Shown: positions 19,069 to 31,223 of the stretch, piece by piece | Layout of the letters: the number at the start of each line of letters is the position of its first letter | How positions within the stretch are numbered: position 1 is the first letter of the stretch | DNA from: Blastomussa wellsi | Taxonomy: Eukaryota; Cnidaria; Anthozoa; Scleractinia; Plerogyridae | Direction: 5' to 3' | NCBI GenBank assembly: GCA_947652115.1 | Contig: OX393565.1 | Coordinates: forward strand, 25,072,628-25,136,627 | DNA length: 64,000 nucleotides | Made by a program: the position numbers and the translations under genes | Notes under the pieces: generated by a model | Told to the model about the DNA's origin: nothing | Databases searched by the model: none | Seen by the model: only the letters and a program-made list of their open reading frames with translations

Positions 19069-21563
19069 TTTTGTTCATAAACTGGTTGAAAACAGTCTTC
19101 CACCTTACTGTAAATGCTTTCTAAATCAGAACCTGAAGCAAATTAGAAACAGGTAATCAGACTATTTAGTTACACTCTTGCAACAGAATTACTGCTTGTT
19201 CACATAACATACACAGGCAGGTAACATAATTAAGACAACAAATTATTTCTTCATTTGTGAGCAAATTAAATCAGTGTTTTTAATGTGGCTAAATGTAATT
19301 TAGGCGAAGTTAAAATCGAGACAATGCAAGCAGCGGTCTTCTTTATGGCGGCTCGTGTTGTCGCGGGGTGGCCTGGTAAGTCGCAGGGGTTTTGGTATTT
19401 ACAGGGCTCAGGTTTCTGAGAATCATTGTGTATTCACTCTTTGAGTTTGCGAAGCCTTCGTGCTGCTCTCCCCCGCCCTTCCCCTTCCCTTTCAGGTAGG
19501 TATCATCACTTCCACTGAATTTCTATTCAGTGTGACGGTGCTGGATGGTGGTGGCCGCTCACAGGGTTGCCATGGTTACCATGGCTCTCGGCTCGTACGT
19601 TCTCGGTCCCACCATCCGTATAAGCACCATCCCCCAACCTCATCTATTGTTGATGAGTTTTAATTAGGGTTCTCTGCCCCGGCCCAAAGGGCCACAGAGC
19701 AGAGCTCCATAATGTAACCATATATAGAGATTGAGCATGCATAGAAATAGGAGTCAGCCATGCAGTTCATTTTTCGTTGTCAAAATGGCTAGCAGCATAG
19801 CTTGCGGGTGCATGTGCCATATGTACATACGATGACACTGCTCAGCATGGCGGTCATACTCTTGGAAATAGGTCGCCCTGGTTAAGGCTAGCTTACATCT
19901 TTGATATTGGGCATCCATGTTTTTTTTTGTCAATTGACAGCTGTCAAAACAAAGTATCTGCTGACCAGTATCACATGACCCTATGGAGGGCTCAGGTTTA
20001 GGACTCGTTAGTGTCATGGTTTTTTTTAAGTCGACCACTGGCCACAGGTAAGTGGTTTTCCCATTGGATCACAGGCTCAAGTTTGCATTTTGTAGTTTTT
20101 CAGCATCATCATTAGTGGAATTTGCAGGATTGGAGTTTTATTCTGATTTACTTTGGCTACGAAATCTTTCTTCAAGATTTGCTACCACTAGTATTTTAAT
20201 TGAGAGCATTTTCTAGAATTATTAAGAGCCAGCAAAAGATATGAAGCTCTGCTTTTTGGCTTGGCTAAATATGTATTTTATAGTTTCTGATGAACTCCAA
20301 AAAGACCTATGTACAAACATGCACTCTTCAAACAAAATAATAAATTATTATTCAAGTGAACTTAGCTGGCATGCTCTTGCATCTGATCAAGTACACACCT
20401 GATAAAAAATTAAAAAGTCCTTTCGTTTTCCTTATGAAAGAGCTTGTTCGCTGATCTTTCAATAAGCTTAAGCTTATATTTGATCACAAATTTCCAAATT
20501 GAGATGAATGATTTCTTAATTTAGTTGTTAGTGTAAGTCTTAATTAATAATACGTAAATTTTTGCAGTTTTAGTAACCCTAAAATTAAACTTACGAATAT
20601 GAGAAAAGAAAATCAAACCACCCAAGTTAGAATTATTTATGAGCTCCATTATGTACAAAACATAATGAACAGGCTTTATACAACCGTTTGTATATAGCAT
20701 GAAACGCAATCAATAAATTGCACATGGCGCGAAAACAGAGACTAAACTCCCACTCAGGCTCACGAATATGAAAATTTATAGTTGACTTACCAGATATATT
20801 TCCATTATTGGTTATCAACTGAAAGGAGGGAGCAGACCAAACGAACGGCGGAACGTGGAAGCAAAATTCCTCCACAACCACGCACTCGCCGTTTTAACCA
20901 CTGCTCGCACGAACGAGACGCTGTTTTCAAGACAACAAACCACCAGCCCAGAAAGACCGGACACGAGGGAGCAGGTTTTGGGGAGGGGTAAGCAAAGTTA
21001 CATGTGTTTTGCTTCAACGGTAGGTTGCAAAAGAAAATTCCTCCTAAAAATCAATAGTAAACTTAGAATTGTGCAATTTCACATTATTCTCTTTGAACTT
21101 TATTTCAGCTCATATTTTAAAATTTCATACCAAAGTCACGTTTTCCTTCCTACCCCTCCCCAGACGGATTTGGAATAACGTTTCTGTATATATTGGAAGA
21201 ATTTTACTTCGATCTTGGTTTCATTTGCGAGAGAAACAGATCCAATATCCAAAAAAATCCATATAAATAACAAAAAAAACAAATTATTACCATAGCTTAT
21301 GACATAGAATTCACTCTATTTTTAAATTATCGTTGCAAACAGTTCAGAATATTCTGTATGCAATTGTTTGCTTTTGATTAACCTGCACCTTCTTGGTACT
21401 CCAGGTAAAGTAGACCCAGTTCCCTGTAACGCGCTGAATACAAAACCGAAAGTGAAAACTCTGCCCTTAGGTCTTATTCAGAGGCTAAAGTTTGTGGTTT
21501 GTGGCAACAAAGGATATTTGTGAAAGGCCGTGATTTGTATACGACGAGGAACGCAATAAATAA
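19069..21563. promoter_or_regulatory. Shared 5' region of two head-to-head genes
   Basis: 2.5 kb between the start codons of the EGF receptor (minus) and the rhomboid gene (plus). It must contain both transcription starts and any 5' UTR exons. It holds repeat copy 2 (19277-19666) and other unannotated repeat-like sequence to about 20.1 kb. A candidate minus-strand donor (ATATCTG|GTAAGT near 20795) may mark a non-coding first exon of the EGF gene. No core promoter element was assigned. Confidence 0.5.
19277..19666 (+). repeat. Long direct repeat, copy 2
   Basis: Second copy of the repeat at 18625-19010. It lies upstream of the EGF receptor start codon, so copies flank exon 1. Open frames in it are non-coding by-products repeated in both copies. 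Confidence 0.85.
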
Positions 21564-24500
21564 ATGGAGAAGGAACCACTTCTTGGAGGAAAAAAATCAG
21601 GTATACGGGGAAAGTAGTCAGCTAAGTAAACTGGGGTTAACTGGGTTTGTAGCTAGCTAACTCGCTGGGAAAAACTTGTGATTGTTTTGTCTTAAAAGAT
21701 GAGCAAAGATTAATCGGCTCCTGCAAAAATTTGTTATTGCTAGCCAACTTTGCTTTGAAGCTTTCCAGAAGACTTAGTAGTCGTTTTGGAGAGCTGAAAT
21801 CAAGAAAAATCCGTTTTACTAGAACCCACCAGTAAGAACGACTTTGCCATCACCTTCAAAGAATTAATCAATATACAGTTGACTGATGCATTGTTTGAAG
21901 TTTTATAAGAAACTTATTGTCTAGGAACAAGTAGAGAATCGTTTTTACTCGATTCAACGAAGGGAAACAAAAGGTTATTTTATTTGTTTGAGTTCGCGTT
22001 ATTGTTCGCGTGACTACCAGTACTATGTCCTGTCTCGATCTCGTGACCAAGCGGTGATGATTACGTTTGCATTTTCTTGGTTTCCGGACGTTTCAGTTCA
22101 TGGCAGATCACATGTTTAGACGTTATTTGGGACTATTGAAGCTATCAGTAGCCAAAAATAACATATTTAAAATACTGGCCCAAAAAGATATTTAAAGAAA
22201 TTACCCACTCGGTATGTACTTGCGTGACTCTGCACTAGGTGATTTTGTTTCCATGTTTACGTGAAAATAATAAAGAATGATAATTAATTGGGGGCTTTAA
22301 TTTAGTTGCTTTATTATATTAAGAAGCCATTTGTCCATTAAATTTGGCATAATTTCCTTTTTAATAGTAACCTGTTTCAGTAAATTGTAAAGCAGGTGAC
22401 TAGCTTCTGTGTTTTGTCACTTTGAAAGATGTCCATACTCTGTAAAGTTTAAGGTAAGGGTGTGCCGACGGGACTTGTAGCATGATACCATGCAGGGGAG
22501 CAGAGATGGTGCAGTAGTGAAAGCTCTCAACCTTCCACCAATGTGGCCCAGGTTCGAGTCCCGGAACCAGCGTCATGTGGGTTGAGTTTTTTTATATTGG
22601 TTCTCTTCCCACTACGAGGGTTTTTCTCCTGGTTCGCCTTCTTTTCTCAAAAACCAACATTTTCAAATTCCAATTCGACCTGACCTGCTCACAGAAAACT
22701 CACACTTTTAGTCTAATTATTGTTAAGTATACCCCTCCGGGACCTAACAATTAAGCTGCAGAAGAAAATGTTAAGAATAGGAATAAATGCTAAATTGAAA
22801 TCTGTATTGTGTACGAATATTTATGATTATTAATCTTAATTTTACTGTAGGTCGCTCATCTGGTGATAGATTTGTACAATACCCGAGGACTCCAAGCAGT
22901 GAGGATAACATAGAAAACTCTGTATATAGTTACTGTGGCGATAACTATGTCATCCCACCTGACAGACGGAAACCAAGGTCAATAACTGTGGACACCCAAG
23001 CTAGTGTTGATGAATTACCAAGGAGATTTCATCGACCAATTTTCATATGCATTATGACTCTTGTCCACGTTGCACTTCTCCTGTTCATCTGTATTGCCGG
23101 TGGAGTAGAGACTGTTGGTTTTGAACCCAAGCTAGAGAACATATCAATTAATACATTTGGATACATAAAAATGCAAGAAGAAAATGATTCAACACATAAA
23201 CAAGACATTTCCAGATACTCTGGAGTCAATGGATTTATTGGTCCAAATTCATCCTTTCTGGTTCACGTAGGAGCTAAATTTGGACCAGTAAGTTAAAAGT
23301 TTTCGTCCTTGATGAATCATGTATTATAGAAAATTTATGTTTAACTTACATATTTTTTATGGTGTCCCCTCAGTGTATGAAGAAATTGACTGTCATAGAA
23401 GAGAGAATTGCTGCAATAGCAAAGAAGGAAGCTGATTTTGTGTGTTGTTCCTTTAAAGGGGAATGTGGTATGATGGCAAATGCAAGGTAAAAAAATTGTT
23501 TAACAAGGATAGCACTTGACAGTCTTTCGACGAACAAACTTGTGGACCTCTGATTCCCAATTGAATTGGAATTTAGACGCTTTTTTTATGGATAGAGAAA
23601 AACTGGAGGACCTGGAGAAAAACCCTTGGAGCAAGGACAAAAACCAATTACAACAAACTCAAATCCACATATGATGCCAGGTCCGGGAATCGAGCCCGGG
23701 CCACATTGGTGGGGGCGAGCACTCGTCACAGCCAGTGCCATTCCTGCTCCTTGTCTAGAATTATTTTTATTTTTTACTTTGATGCAGACTGTTCCAGATA
23801 CAAATAGGTACCTTGAAGGTGCTTAACGTCACAATATTTTGTGTTATTGCTTTGACAACCTCAATTACCCTAAAAATTTAGGAGAACTAAAAATAATAGT
23901 TTGCTAAGAAAGAAAAACACCAAAGGACTGATACTGAACCAAAAAGGAACAAGGATGGCTGAGGATGGGGAAGATTGAAACAGATTGGAAATGACGATTT
24001 TGAAAAATTTAGTCTAAATTTATAAAGTGCACGAAAGATAAACAAGCATAAAGGATGAACTGGTGGAGTCACAACTTTGAGAGTGTTCGCCACCTAGGAG
24101 GGAGGAAGGGTGGAAAGGGGAAGGAAAGTGGCACTGCAAAAAATATTCAAACAGATGTTTAACATTGCCCTGACATGATTCGGCTACCACTAAACTAAGT
24201 GATGATCTTTACTGCTAATTTCATAACTGTAAACTGATCTTGCTATCGTGCATTTTCCTAATTTCTGACAAACCTCCATTAAATAAAAATACCCAAAACC
24301 CATCATCATTGTCGCGACCACCACCACCATCATCATCATTGTCATTGTCACCAGTGAAATATGCTGTATGTGGCATTCCCTAAACATCCTGAATTACCTT
24401 GTAGCCTCTCCCACTCACCCCCTCCCCTCCAAAAAACAACATCTGTTCATCTCACATTAATCCTTAGACCCAGTCTTCCCGTTGTCAGCTAATGAAAACC

Positions 24501-27500
24501 AATGACTGCATCCATTAATGGTCATCTGATGTAGGTATATATCAACTAACCATGGCATATTTCTTTTAGTTGCCCAGGTGTTTGTGTTGATGATAGAAAC
24601 TGTAATTCCAAGAGTCTGAATTGTTCACATGGCATTACTGTGAGACCTTGTTGTCTTGGCCTCCACTCACAGTGTTTAGTGATTTCTGAGCAAAGTTGTA
24701 CATTTCAGGGAGGTCATTGGTACAAAGACAAGGTTAGTTATTTTTTGCCAAATGTCAATGATAATTTGCACCCCCCAAATTGATTGATTGAAATAATCAA
24801 TTCTGTGTCATGTTCATGTAATGTATAGGGTGAAGCTGTTGTTCAGAAAGTATTCATGCCCTCCATGGAGGTTTTTTTGGTTTGACACCCTTCTCCCCTC
24901 TAGAAATTCCAGTTTAGGTTATCATGCTTTCTTTCAAACATTTGGTCTTTAAAACCTCCCTACCCCTTGGAATTTTCAATTGTCCTCGGGCATGGGAAAG
25001 TAATGGCTATTTTCTGGAACTACACAATAAACAGAAACCTCTCTACATGCGCTTACTTCTGCCTTTACATTATTGTATTTCAGCAGATTGTGGCAACTAG
25101 CTATAGAATTCTCCGTGGATGCAAAATTTCTTTGCCAAAAAAGACTGGCTTTGACACCTGCATTTTCGTGTGGGTTTCACTATTTTTGCACATTAATGCA
25201 AACATTATCAGCAAAAATTGATCCAAAGGGTGTAAATGTCTTAGGTATTTTAATCCCTTTTGTAGCCATGATGCAAATGTAGGGCGGTAACTGCATGATT
25301 ACTCATTGTACGTACATGACAAGAAATTTTCTTTTTTAAACAACTCTTTAATTTATGCTGGATTAAACAGAAGTCACTGGGGACTTTTTTTAATTTTTCA
25401 TTGTTGTTAATTGGATTCTAGATGGTTTGTAGTGAAGTTAATTGCCTTGATAAGATTTGTGGAATGAGTGGAGTCAAAAACAAGACAGGTGGTCATCAGT
25501 GGTACAGATTAATCACTCCTATATTTTTGCACCTTGGTAAGTTTAAAAGATGACTTTGACTTTGTTCCCAAAGGTTTCATTGCAAACACCCTAAAATCTG
25601 TTAGTCTTGGTTAAGTGAACCAGCACTGAGGTGTGGTACTCAACTGAGACAATGCCCCACACTAAGCCAGATAAATTTTGAAACACTGTTTTCACCCAAA
25701 AAATAAATAAATGTTTCCTGTCCACGCTATACTGTTGTCAAATTATTTAACCATCGATATTGAGACTCTGTCTCACCAGAAATGCTTATTTCCACACCAG
25801 AGCTTGCATGCCTTACCGACATTAGCCAGTGTTAAGTCAACTGTGGTTATGTCAGCGTTTTCATAAGTTCTGATTTCATTGTTCACACTAATTAACACAC
25901 CTAGCCGGCGTTTTCAAATTTATCCACTTTGGAGTGAAAGTCATTTCTGTTTTTGTGACCAAAAACACTGTTTAGTGTGGTTGGAATGCCAATCCAGAGA
26001 AAAAAGTTCCGTTTTCAAATTATCCAGCTTAGATTCATTAGGGCCAAGGCGCGGTCAAGAGGTCCAATTTCTCACTTTTTTGTGTACCATTTACGACAGA
26101 AGAGATATCCCGCTAATATCTCCTGGTTATTTCTTGGCTTCTCACTGATCATGTTGCACTATACAAAACTCAAGGTTCTTAATTTTCATCAAAGTTTTTA
26201 GGAGACTCAAGCGTACGCACCACGATTTCCTGTCTGATGTTGATATTACTCGTGTGGACAAAACTTACAATGGGAACTCTGGAAACAACGAAAACTTAAA
26301 CCACTTTGATATACCAGAAAGAAATTTAATAAAATTAGTGCTTTCCGACATGTGCTTAAACCTAGCACATTCTCACAGCGGTCCAAGGTCTCTGTTACCC
26401 GCTCAAAACTGTAGTAAGCCACAAGGAAACGTCATGAGCAGGGCGCCCTGGTCATGAGTAACAACAGGGTTTTAGCGCCCTGGTAACAATGTGTCCTCGT
26501 TTGCCACGGCCTGGAATATCCTTGTCACTTGTTTTCTGAGTAGATATTTTTCTTCGTCTTAGGTGTCTTTCATCTGATTGCGAATCTCTGCTTCCAGATT
26601 CCTGTGGGAATTTTAATCGAGAGAGAGATAGGGTAGGTCTCAACAACGGATGCCATGAGATTAGTGAGGAGGCCTGGGATAAATTGACAGACTAGACACT
26701 TATTAATAATATAATTTGGTTTTATCAACTGGGTTGATAATGTGAATTGGCCACCGTAAAGAGATTCGAGTGCTGACGTTTCGAGCGTTAGCCCTTCGTC
26801 GGAGCTATTAGTAGAGCAATTCAGACCACCAGACTCTTGAGATATACTTGCAGTTGCTGGTGCCAAGAACAGCACCACGAAGTGCATACCTGTCAACATT
26901 TTCCGAGTCAAAGGCGTGAGAATGTTTATCACGGTTTTCGAAGATGACCCGACCATATCAAAAGTCATCCGAAGACGTTCCGAGCATTTCTGAAGTACTC
27001 CGAATATTTCCGGGTCCCAGTCCCAAGATGTGTTTCGTCAACTTTTTCTTCTAAAATCGCAGTGTGCCGGGGAAGCGCCGTCATTTACACGTACTTTTCT
27101 TTTCATTCGTTGCTTCTAGTTTTTATATTTTTAGAAAGAGTCTAGAAATCGTGCCAGTTTAGGCTGTAATAGCTCAAAGTTTCAGCTGGCGTGAGAAATT
27201 GATCCGCATAAGTAGTCGTGACATAGGCTATAGGCAGACATAGGCGTGAGTTTGAAGTTTTCTACCCACAGGCGCGAGTAATCACGCCTAAGGCGCAGAC
27301 ACGTACCCAGTCGCTCCGCGCGCCTCAATCTTCAGTGGCATCCAATCTTCTCTCGCCCCCAGAACTCGTAAATAGCGACTGGGCACGAGTCTTCCTAAGG
27401 CGTGTGAGTGAGAGTGGCTGGGTAGAGGGCTTAAATTTGGAACTTCCGGATCACAATACCATGGGCCATAAACCACTCTGCCAAGGTTCCCCCTTTGAAA

Positions 27501-29070
27501 GATTTAGTAGGTCATTGAAGATCCTTAACCTCACAAGGGCAGCCCATGAAACAGTAATTGCAGAAAGAAAACACTTTAAACGATATTTTGAGTCAAACGT
27601 ATTACAAATAACGAGTTTGAAAAATTTAGGCTAACTTTTTCAAAATGCACGAACCGTGACGCCTGAAGTTTTTTTTACAGGTTTGAAAACACAAATGTGT
27701 CTCTCTTTTTGGTTTTAGATCTGTGCGGATGGCTTTGATATACCTGTTAAGTGGTTTTGGCGGAAATTTGATCTGTGGACTGTTTACTCCACTTACTCCA
27801 CAGGTACGCGCACAGGTGTTATGCGTAAGGAGTCGGGGATACCTTATTGTACTACCAAGTTCTTAAAACTAACTTTCAAAGAAATGTGTTGGGATCATTA
27901 AGGAGAATTTTTATGTCAGTCTTGGAACTGGAAGAGCGGTGGTCAGGTGGTTCCGGTGTTGTCAAACAACGTTGCTCGATTTCTTTTGTTGTTGTTTTAC
28001 AGGCTGGCGCCTCGGGTGCACTGTTTGGTCTCATCGGGTTGCTGATAATTAAAATGCTTCAATTTCGACGCGAAGTCAAGCGACCTTGCTTAGAAGTTCT
28101 TATTTTGCTGGGCGTGGTGTTGGTTTGTTTTGGTAAGGCGTGCCATTAAAATACATATTAAACATAGTGCTATAATTGTCTTTTTTATTAGGATAAGTTG
28201 TGCAACAAACCACCCTAAGCAGGGCCATTACACCTGCCCCAAGGACAGATACTGCTGTCCATCAGATAAACGACTATTCAGTGGATGATATAATTTGGTT
28301 TTATCAACTGGGTTGATAATGTGAATTGGCCACCGTAAAGAGATTCAAGAGCTGACGTTTCGAGCGTTAGCCCTTCAGTGGATGATTGATGACGTTATCA
28401 AAAAGCAACCTCGTTCCCAGGGTCCTCTCCAGGGGACGGGAAGGAGAGGACCCTGGGAACGAGGTTTAAAAAAACCTTGCATCAGGGTGAAATTAGTGTT
28501 GATAAACTTGTAGGAAAATTTGACAAAACACTATGAGTAGATTGCCTCTTGCTATCAAAACCGGAATAAGCTCTACTGCGTTAATGTACCGTACCTTTCC
28601 TTGCATTATGAATAAAAGCGTAAAAGTTATTTCCGTTTAATGAGTAAAATGTTCCAGGCTTAAGTCTCCCGAGCCACAGGCCAAAAAACCATGTGCTTTA
28701 AAAATATCAGAGCGCTTCTTTTTATAATGAACTCATAATTATTATTCTTCTAATCTTTGTTTCAGCGCTGGGGACACTACCCTACATCGGAAACTTTGTA
28801 CATATTGGAGGTTTTATGTTTGGTTTGTTGGCTTCACTGGTGTTCCTTCCCCGCACAAACTTTCGCTGCCACAGCTTGGCACTGTACTCCTGTTTCAAGT
28901 TTGTTGCTTTCGCGGTCCTTATCGCGTTCATCGTCGTTACGTCTGTTGCGTTCTTCCTCGTTAAGAACTCTAGGTTCCGTTCGTGGTGTCAGTACATTGA
29001 TTGTGTACCATATACAAAACATTTTTGTCCAAACATGGACGAAGATGGATTTTTAAACGAGGGAAATTAA
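21564..29070 (+). CDS. Rhomboid-family intramembrane protein with iRhom architecture and intact catalytic dyad, 9 exons
   Basis: Exons: 21564-21600, 22851-23287, 23374-23486, 24570-24732, 25422-25536, 26563-26632, 27719-27803, 28003-28132, 28766-29070. All are GT-AG and phase-consistent, giving 484 aa. A short cytosolic N-terminus opens MEKEPLLGG (acidic dileucine type). TM1 lies near 75-96. A long luminal Cys-rich loop (about 100-275) resembles the iRhom homology domain. Then come WYR (277-279), TM2 with H292/N296, GASG with S344 (342-345) and the TM6-like H396 in NFVHIGGF, and a last hydrophobic segment (about 423-450). iRhoms lack the serine (GPxG-type motif). Here the rhomboid GxSG plus His dyad is present, so I infer an active protease cutting membrane proteins in the secretory pathway. 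The short N-terminus also differs from animal iRhoms. Confidence 0.92.
22490..22740 (+). repeat. tRNA-derived SINE (plus) in intron 1 of the rhomboid gene
   Basis: tRNA-like head with TGGTGCAGTAGTGAAAGC and GGTTCGAGTCCC, then a body with ttggttctcttcccactacg and ctcaaaaaccaacattttc. The same family appears inverted at 23580-23760. Confidence 0.75.
23580..23760 (-). repeat. tRNA-derived SINE (minus) in a rhomboid intron
   Basis: Minus strand: head with accaatgtggcccgggctcg and a body with gggtttttctccaggtcctc. Same family as 22490-22740. Confidence 0.7.
23895..24010. repeat. Dispersed repeat shared with 34565-34680
   Basis: Both segments share agtttgctaagaaagaaaaa-like and gatgg(g)gaaagattgaaacaga-like blocks in the same order and orientation. 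The element type is unknown. Confidence 0.6.
26711..26806 (-). mobile_element. Penelope-like element terminal fragment with hammerhead-like core
   Basis: Minus strand carries CCGACGAAGGGCTAACGCTC followed by GAAACGTCAGC, then a 70-bp tail ending ggttgataaaaccaaattat-like. The same tail ends the better preserved copy at 31224-31629. It lies in a rhomboid intron 78 bp after exon 6. Confidence 0.75.
28290..28373 (-). mobile_element. 84-bp Penelope-like terminal fragment with 13-bp target duplication
   Basis: Only the terminal sequence is present (ataatttggttttatcaac to gtttcgagcgttagcc on the plus strand). It is flanked by ttcagtggatgat at 28277-28289 and 28374-28386. Confidence 0.75.
28407..28466. 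repeat. Near-perfect hairpin, 60 bp
   Basis: aacctcgttcccagggtcct and its inverse with a short loop; probably a foldback MITE in the last rhomboid intron. Confidence 0.8.
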
Positions 29071-29212
29071 CGTATCGTCATTTGCAGCCATCTAAAAGTT
29101 ACTTTGTACTTAAATTAATTAGCCTAAACCAAAGTTATTACTTTGGTCAATCACGAAGGACGGAGACAATCCACTGAACAAATCAAAACTTGAAGTTATT
29201 ACACTTGGCTGA

Positions 29213-29677
29213 CGTTCATTTCCCTTTCGTAAACAAGCGATGCCATTTTTAACGGTCGATGCCATAATTGGTAACCAAGCTTTTCGGAATGGACGATGCT
29301 TATCTGCTCTAGTTTCGGCCTGGACTAGGTAGAAACTGGTTATAATTTGGTGATAGACTAATAAACACTCTCAAATTGCTTAATTGCTCACTTTCTAACT
29401 GGTTTGCTTGCGGTTAGCTTTTATTTGTTGGCTTTGGCAATAGTAAAGTAAAATAGATTAAGAAAGTCAGTTTCTATAATTAAATTTTGCGCGAATTTGG
29501 CGGATCAGCCTGGTAGTGTAGTGGTGAGATAAGAATGTAAGCACGTCAGAGGTTCAGGGTTCGAATCTGGTCATTGACGTACAATTTTCTTTCTTTTCTG
29601 TGGGAAAAAATTCGATGATAGCCAAAAATATGTCGTGTCGTTAAAATGGCATCGCTTGTTTACGAAAGGGAAACGTG
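29213..29677. mobile_element. Inverted-repeat element with a tRNA-like insert
   Basis: Arms of about 35 bp (cgttcatttccctttcgtaa...gcgatgccattt and its inverse) enclose 400 bp. Inside, at 29505-29580 on the plus strand, is a tRNA-like sequence (TGGTAGTGTAGTGGTGAG and GGGTTCGAATC). It begins 140 bp after the rhomboid stop codon, so may be within its 3' UTR. Confidence 0.7.
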
Positions 29678-30184
29678 AGTCGCTGACACAAAGCAAGGGA
29701 AAACGTTCACACGAGAGTCACGATTGGTTTTGGTTTTACCCCTGATTGGTTGAAAAAGTGGCGCGAGATTTTTAAACCAAACACTGAGCGTAGTAATGTG
29801 AAACCAAAGCAATTCGCTAATTACTTTCGACACTCAATTGAAAACCACTTTACTAGACTATAGTGTTCACCTTCACAGTGCCTCTCTTCACCCAGGAGTA
29901 GAAAACAGTCGGAGGAGCAAGCGCCAGTCGATGGCAAAGTCCCGCGGGACTGGACTCACGGGACTGAGCCCGCGGTGTTTGTTCCTGAAGTTGGTGCTAA
30001 GCAACATGACGTGTTTGCTCCCGCGATTAATTTCGGTGTATTCGCGAGCTCTCGCGCTAGTTTTTGATTGTATTGCATAAGTTGGAAACTCCTCGAGTGT
30101 TTCAACTTAGATCTGCCAAAACTGGCACTCCCCCCCCCCCCCGGCTGAACTGGGAAGCGACGAATTGTTGAGGCAACCTGACAG

Positions 30185-30535
30185 AATGCTGGGGGTAACC
30201 CTGCGATGGACTAGCATCCCGTCCAGGGGGGAGTAACCTGTGATGGACTAGCATCCCATCCAGGGGGGGAGTAAACTGCGATGGACTAGCATCCCATCCA
30301 GGGGGAAGTAACCTGTGATGGACTAGCATCCCATCCAGAGGGGAGTAACCTGTGATGGACTAGCATCCCATCCAGGGGGGAGTAACCTGTGATGGACTAG
30401 CATCCCAACCAGGGGGGAGTAACCTGTGATGGACTAGCATCCCAACCAGGGGGGAGTAACCTGCGATGGACTAGCATCACATCCAGGGGGAGTAACCTGC
30501 GATGGACTAGCATCCCATCCAGGGGGAGTAGAAAT
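30185..30535 (+). repeat. Minisatellite of about 37-bp units derived from a SINE
   Basis: About nine to ten units of the form gtaacctg(t/c)gatggactagc followed by atccca(t/a)ccagggggga. The same phrase occurs once inside the SINE copies at 45935-46170, 48058-48400 and 50020-50170, so the array is an expansion of that SINE segment. Confidence 0.92.
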
Positions 30536-31223
30536 ACTCCTAGCCCCTTCATGCTAAGGAAACCGCAGTTAGGCGCCGGCAGCTATTAGCTGGTTTTTAT
30601 TTCAGTGAGAAAGTTCAAACTCTAGGAGGGCTTACTACTTGAATAGAATTTTTTCGGTTATTGTTTTTACAACAACACTTGTTTTAGTGCTCGGTATTTA
30701 CATTTTGGTAGTTGCATTTTTTTGGGAATCGCACGTGGATCATACGTTATTATGTATATAAGTTGTTTTTTGCAGTTTCAACATAACTTATAGGTATTTA
30801 GTTACCTTTATATTAATGTCAGTACCTTGCTGTCTTTTAGCGAGTCCCTTTAACAATAGAAATGAGGATGAAATACTAAAATGTTGCCATGGCCGGCCGT
30901 GTACTTTGGGTCAAGCTATCAATAAAAGAAATACATTGTAATGATAATTCTTGTCTTCATTTTATATTTAGTTAATAGAGTAAAGAATATGATTTTATCT
31001 CATTTTACTGGTGAGCGTTTAGAGCACGCATAGTAAATCCTCTGATTAATACCCCTCTAACAATAGCCACCGACTGAGCTAACTCGGGCGGTTCATGAAC
31101 GTACTTTGCATAACTCAGTGTTTTACGGTACTGATTTCATTTCTCGGCAGGTTTTTGAAATGTGGGATGACAATGCGCACGCGTAGAGTTTTACAAAGAC
31201 GTCCTTGCAGGTTTTGAGACTTG

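Noticed and set aside
18774..19663. Two near-identical 67-77 codon plus-strand frames
   Set aside because: Both lie inside the 390-bp direct repeat and have no start context or domain; repeat by-product.
20633..21017. Minus-strand frames near a good donor (ATATCTG|GTAAGT) taken as a possible first coding exon of the EGF gene
   Set aside because: The signal-peptide exon at 19012-19068 fits the next exon in phase 0 and has its own ATG. The upstream piece is at most a 5' UTR exon.
26570..26968. Minus-strand 132-codon frame
   Set aside because: It runs through a Penelope-like terminal fragment and part of a rhomboid exon in antisense; not a gene.
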